Positions 60,462 to 64,000 of a stretch of 64,000 bases of DNA are shown here, in pieces. The notes beneath the pieces were generated by a model, which saw only the letters and a list, made by a program, of their open reading frames with translations, was not told where the DNA came from and made no database searches. Source of the stretch: JAHELQ01 sp964491915 (GTDB taxonomy: Bacteria; Acidobacteriota; Aminicenantia; UBA2199). Position 1 is the first letter of the stretch; each line of letters begins with the position of its first letter. The stretch covers positions 1 to 64,000 of the forward strand of contig CAZBHS010000031.1 of assembly GCA_964491915.1 (NCBI GenBank), in the 5' to 3' direction. Both the position numbers and the translations under genes were made by a program.

Positions 60462-61565
60462 ATGTTGGTATGCAAAAAATGCGGCAATAGATTTCAAACC
60501 GGCGAGCCCCGCTGGCGGTGTGATTGTGGCTCGCTATTGGATCTTGAATTCGAGCCCCGCTTCGATATCGCCAAAATCCAGAGCCGGAAGCCCTCGATGT
60601 GGCGCTACCGGGAAGCCATTCCCATCGACGACGACGCCCACATCGTCTCCTTCTCCGAAGGCTTCACCCCCATGATCGAGCTCCAGATGGGGGAGGTCCC
60701 GGTTCTATTCAAGCAGGACCACCTCTTTCCCACCGGATCGTTCAAAGATCGCGGCGCTTCGGTATTGGTCAGTAAAATCAAGGAATTGGGGATTCGCCGG
60801 GTGGTGGAAGACTCGTCCGGCAACGCCGGCTCCGCTGTGGCGGGGTATTGCGCCAAGGCGGGAATCGATTGCGATATCTATGTTCCCGACAGCACCAGCG
60901 AAGGCAAATGCAGCCAGGTGACCGGTTACGGCGCCCGCTTGACCCGCGTCCCCGGTTCACGGGAGCACACCGCCGCCGCGGCTCTCGAAGCCGCCTCGTC
61001 AACCTATTACGCCAGTCATACCTGGAATCCCTGGTTCTTTCACGGCACCAAGACATTCGCCTTCGAAGTATGCGAACAATTGTGCTGGAAGAGCCCCGGT
61101 ACATTGGTGACGCCGGTGGGAAACGGCACATTGCTGTTAGGCGCCTTTATCGGCTTCAACGAATTGATGAACGCCGGCATCATCGGCCGCATCCCCAAAA
61201 TCATAGGGGTGCAAACCGCGGCGTGCGCTCCATTGGCCGAAGGGACAGATCTCCGACCGTTGATCGCAACACCGACAATGGCTGAAGGTATCGCTGTGGC
61301 GGAGCCGGCGCGGGGACAGGAGATCGTCGAGGCGGTTCGACAAAGCGGCGGTTTTTTTATGACTGTGGAAGAGGAAGAGATTCGTCGTAGCCTTAAAGAT
61401 ATTTTATCGAGAGGATTTTATATTGAACCGACATCCGCCGTTGTTTGCGCGGCACTATCTAAACTGGCCGCCGAACCGGAACTGGAGCATCCTGTGATGT
61501 CCCTCTTTACCGGACATGGCCTCAAGGCCGCGGGAAAAATAACGAAGCTTCTGGCCGGCGGTTAA
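60462..61565 (+). CDS. thrC: Threonine synthase-like PLP enzyme
   Basis: 367 residues. N-terminal zinc ribbon CKKCGNRF...CDCGSLLDL (about 4-27). PLP Lys in PTGSFKDRGAS (about 90), Gly-rich phosphate loop DSSGNAGSAVAGYCAKAG and GTLVTPVGNGTLL. C-terminal FIEPTSAVVCAA. Class II threonine synthase by size and motifs; a cysteate synthase or similar relative is possible. Its TAA shares bases with the stop of the convergent LptC/LptA-like gene (TTAA at 61562-61565). Confidence 0.88.
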   Translation: MLVCKKCGNRFQTGEPRWRCDCGSLLDLEFEPRFDIAKIQSRKPSMWRYREAIPIDDDAHIVSFSEGFTPMIELQMGEVPVLFKQDHLFPTGSFKDRGASVLVSKIKELGIRRVVEDSSGNAGSAVAGYCAKAGIDCDIYVPDSTSEGKCSQVTGYGARLTRVPGSREHTAAAALEAASSTYYASHTWNPWFFHGTKTFAFEVCEQLCWKSPGTLVTPVGNGTLLLGAFIGFNELMNAGIIGRIPKIIGVQTAACAPLAEGTDLRPLIATPTMAEGIAVAEPARGQEIVEAVRQSGGFFMTVEEEEIRRSLKDILSRGFYIEPTSAVVCAALSKLAAEPELEHPVMSLFTGHGLKAAGKITKLLAGG

Positions 61566-63424
61566 TCGAGAATTGTCTCGGTCCGTTTGGTATCGTCCGA
61601 ATGCACCAACACCTTGTTGCTGTTCAGATCGAACTCTAGTTTTTCTCCTTTCGAAGTACCCTTGTCGCCCCTCGCCAAATTGGCGGCGCCGGTAAACACA
61701 ATGATTTCATCCTGAAATTTCCATTGCACATTTGTCGAGCTTCCGATGATGTCATCCTTGATGAATTGGATATTCTTATCGCCGTTGATTGTGCTCAATT
61801 TATTGTCCTTACTGAATTGCAGGATTAGATTGTCGGCCTTCAAGATAGAACCTTTCCCCTGGATAGCTCCGGATGTCTCAATGGTGATGCGCCGGTTTTT
61901 AGAATCAAACACAACCTTTTGACCCTTCACGCTGATTTCATCTTCTTTTTTGTCTTTTCCCGAACGAAATGCCAGAGACACATCGCCGGTGGCCACAATG
62001 TCGTTTTTCTTGTTGATGAATAATTTTTCCGCCGAAAGGGTTGTATTGTCCTGGGTGAGCTGGACATTGCCCTCGTAGTGGAAGGTTTCTTGCCTGCTGG
62101 AAAAATTGATCTTTTTGGCGTTAATGAAGATGGACGCATCGGAGAATAGTAGATTGCCGCTGCCTAAACTAATGGTAGAGTCAACGCCCGCTTGAGAGAC
62201 CAATACTTTTTTTTCCGACAAGACAAGAAATTCGGAGGAGCGGAACAAATTATTTTTATGGGACACCGAAGCGTTTTCGCCTTTGATGACAACGGATTTT
62301 TTATCCACATTGTAGCGCAGCTCATTGGCCTCGATACCGTAACCTTCGAGTTTTAGCCGGCAATCTTTCACGCCGCGGCAAAACTTGATGTCGCCCTCCT
62401 GGAATTGAAGGCTCATCTCGCCTGCCAACAGGCTGAAGTCTGTCTGACCTTTGTTGCGCAATTCACCCGGTTGTTGCACCTGAATTTCAGTCACTTTTTC
62501 CGTTTCCGGGTCGAATAGGATCTTGAGGTAGTCGCTGCGAATACCGGTTCTATTCTTTTCCGATGCGATAAGCACCTGGGCCTCTTTCAAGATTTCGACA
62601 TTCATGAGACGACCCGCTTCATCGTAATAACTTTTGATATTCTGGGCTTCGATCTCTTTGAAATCGTTCTGCTCCTTGTCGGGGTTCCCCATCAATAGAT
62701 AACTATTACCAATGGCGGAGGCCTCTTGAATGGTTTTCATATCTTCGTAAAAGATCGTCGCCACCCAATCGCTTTTCAGAATCGACCGGTCGCTTTTGAT
62801 GCCGGCTTTTTTCTGCATGATCAACTTACGTTCGTTCTCGATGAACCAGAGGATGTCGGTTTTGTAGTGGTGGTCCCGGTTGTTCCTGATGTATTTGCCG
62901 GCGGTATCGAAAAACTTGATCACATTCAATTTGACGTAATATTCCATCCCTTTGCGGGCTGTGCCTTCGAGGGTAGCGGTGCGGTAATCCACCTTGATTT
63001 TACTCTTCAGGTTGGCGCGGTTTTTCAAGAAGAATTTTTCGCTATGGATCTCGAAGTCTTCAGAAATAATGCGGGCATTTTTACGTACTTCAAAATCGTG
63101 GAAATTGTTGGCGGCAAAGCCCTCGTCTCCCATGATGCGGATGTCTTTGTTCATTTTCCCTTTTTTCAACACCCGGGCATCTATATGTCTCATCTCCAAT
63201 GTATCTTTTTCGGTTCTTCGGGATTGGGTGCAATTCAATTCGATAATTTTACGGTTTTCTACGTCGTAAAGGCTCTGGCTCATCTCTACGCCGTCCACAT
63301 CCATGGAGGCCACAAAGTCCGACTTCGGCGCCTCGTCCTGCATCATCCCTTTGAAAATCAGGAAAAAGGTAAATAGTGTAATACAGATCAATAATAATTT
63401 GATAAGTTTCTGGTATTTATGCAT
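61562..63424 (-). CDS. LptC/LptA-like LPS export protein, long form
   Basis: 620 residues. N-terminal TM (about 8-26), then LptC-like region (about 40-185; LYDVENRKIIELNCTQSRRTEK, GDEGFAANNFHDFEVRKNARIISEDFEIHSEKFFLKN), and repeated beta-strands of the OstA/LptA jellyroll in the rest (AEKLFINKKNDIVATGDVSLAF; GQKVVFDSKNRRITIETSGAIQGKG; KGEKLEFDLNSNKVLVHSD). LptC is normally about 190 residues and LptA about 180 in separate genes; here one protein could hold the periplasmic bridge. Moves LPS to the outer membrane, in line with waaF and gmhB. Confidence 0.82.
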   Translation of the reverse strand: MHKYQKLIKLLLICITLFTFFLIFKGMMQDEAPKSDFVASMDVDGVEMSQSLYDVENRKIIELNCTQSRRTEKDTLEMRHIDARVLKKGKMNKDIRIMGDEGFAANNFHDFEVRKNARIISEDFEIHSEKFFLKNRANLKSKIKVDYRTATLEGTARKGMEYYVKLNVIKFFDTAGKYIRNNRDHHYKTDILWFIENERKLIMQKKAGIKSDRSILKSDWVATIFYEDMKTIQEASAIGNSYLLMGNPDKEQNDFKEIEAQNIKSYYDEAGRLMNVEILKEAQVLIASEKNRTGIRSDYLKILFDPETEKVTEIQVQQPGELRNKGQTDFSLLAGEMSLQFQEGDIKFCRGVKDCRLKLEGYGIEANELRYNVDKKSVVIKGENASVSHKNNLFRSSEFLVLSEKKVLVSQAGVDSTISLGSGNLLFSDASIFINAKKINFSSRQETFHYEGNVQLTQDNTTLSAEKLFINKKNDIVATGDVSLAFRSGKDKKEDEISVKGQKVVFDSKNRRITIETSGAIQGKGSILKADNLILQFSKDNKLSTINGDKNIQFIKDDIIGSSTNVQWKFQDEIIVFTGAANLARGDKGTSKGEKLEFDLNSNKVLVHSDDTKRTETILD

Positions 63425-63456
63425 GGTTCTATTTTATCATACCCCGCGATAAGCTG

Positions 63457-64000
63457 TCATTGTTTCGGACGCAAGAGTTTTGTCAAATCCCTGATAAACA
63501 TCCTGGTAAAGCGTTTGGCCCCCTCTTTGGAGAGATGGGAGTTGGTCCTGCCCCAACCGCCGTTGATAAAGAGATTGACATTTTTGAGGGGGAATTTTTT
63601 GGGGAGATTGTAATTGGCGATGTGAACCTTGGGCATGCCCTGGCTCAACCGTTTTAAATCAATGCGTAGACGCTTGCGGTTGAAGTTGGTGCGGTAGGTT
63701 CCGAAGTGGTCCGGCAATATCAACAGAATCACAGTGACGCCATCTTTATCCAGCTCTTCCAGCAACATCTTCACGTACTGCCCTTCGCGGCCGGGGTAGG
63801 GACGGTACTTCTGTTTCTTGAACACCCTCGGCTTCTTGGCCACCACCTCGCATTTCTCCGGCTGAGTGCCCATATAACCCTGAATATCCACAAAATCCAT
63901 GCGGTTGCGGTCCACTTGAATCCCTTCCCATTTTTCTCTGAACCGGTCGATGATGTCATTGAGAAAATCGTCGATCTCCTGCTTGTTTTGGATGAGCATC
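63457..64000 (-). CDS. Partial protein, SGNH-like C-terminal end
   Basis: The frame runs into the right edge; about 180 residues are visible. An ATG is at 63999, but the true start is probably beyond. GREGQYVKMLLEELDKDGVTVILLILPDHFGTYR is like the middle of SGNH/DltD-type hydrolases, and TNSHLSKEGAKRFTRMFIRDLTKLL resembles their C-terminal DxxHLxxxG motif with Thr in place of Asp. Function unknown. Placed just upstream of the LptC/LptA-like gene, so it may act on the cell surface. Confidence 0.6.
   Translation of the reverse strand, partial: MLIQNKQEIDDFLNDIIDRFREKWEGIQVDRNRMDFVDIQGYMGTQPEKCEVVAKKPRVFKKQKYRPYPGREGQYVKMLLEELDKDGVTVILLILPDHFGTYRTNFNRKRLRIDLKRLSQGMPKVHIANYNLPKKFPLKNVNLFINGGWGRTNSHLSKEGAKRFTRMFIRDLTKLLRPKQ

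Overview
The window reads as a chromosomal segment of a Gram-negative, probably anaerobic or microaerophilic, protein- and sugar-degrading bacterium. Outer-membrane biology is clear: a TolC-type channel, a TonB-dependent receptor, heptose/LPS genes and an LptC/LptA-like export protein. Fermentative and proteolytic traits are also clear: acetate kinase, methylmalonyl-CoA epimerase, S46 and S9 exported peptidases and a C1B peptidase. Large Ser/Thr-kinase/TPR and Reg_prop/GGDEF sensors suggest lineages near Acidobacteriota/Aminicenantes. That placement is an inference from gene content and no rRNA is present to test it. Coding density is high. After start correction no gap exceeds 300 bases. I saw no tRNA, rRNA, insertion sequence, phage gene or CRISPR array. 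Many promoters fit a strict TTGAC(A/T)-17-TA(T/G)AAT pattern and most ribosome binding sites are AGGAGG-like.

Layout. 0-2.3 kb: partial TolC gene and its TetR repressor with an operator, then a small membrane protein. 2.4-9.3 kb: S46 dipeptidyl peptidase, a 76-residue peptide ending in a Cys/Gly/aromatic tail, a kinase-TPR sensor and, divergently, a radical SAM/SPASM protein. 9.4-16 kb: methylmalonyl-CoA epimerase, a GH57 glycosidase with a probable CTG start, a secreted beta-propeller protein resembling PL11 lyases, and a NatAB-like exporter. 16.1-22.9 kb: rpsO-pnp-pseudopilin-DUF1848 chain, an omega-like RNA polymerase subunit with a long acidic tail, and heptosyltransferase plus GmhB. 22.9-27.7 kb: ornithine carbamoyltransferase, queCDE, nitroreductase, acetate kinase. 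27.7-34.1 kb: a minus-strand group with folC, a zinc-ribbon membrane protein, and a receiver-kinase-TonB_C fusion. 34.2-44.2 kb: an iron/oxidative-stress region (peroxiredoxin, TonB receptor, HAD phosphatase, encapsulin, encapsulated ferritin; then FeoB, FeoA and a DtxR-type regulator with a box over the feo promoter). Between these two iron blocks lies a tandem pair of 51-residue Cys-motif peptide genes. 44.3-64 kb: GNAT, PepC, HIT, peptidase E, a periplasmic-sensing diguanylate cyclase, a DMT exporter, a tandem V4R pair, a SpoIIE-type phosphatase, an S9 peptidase, threonine synthase and an LptC/LptA-like protein.

The most unusual items are: (1) the duplicated cassette at 39.18-39.78 kb, two peptides of identical length with a conserved leader-like half and a CX3CX3C motif like that of two-component sactipeptides, each followed by a near-identical hairpin; (2) the receiver-kinase-TM-TonB_C protein whose receiver lacks its phospho-acceptor Asp; (3) the encapsulin/encapsulated-ferritin operon running into a TonB receptor; (4) the radical SAM/SPASM gene with almost no 5' leader, near a possible precursor peptide. 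The link between the radical SAM enzyme and either peptide locus is inference only.
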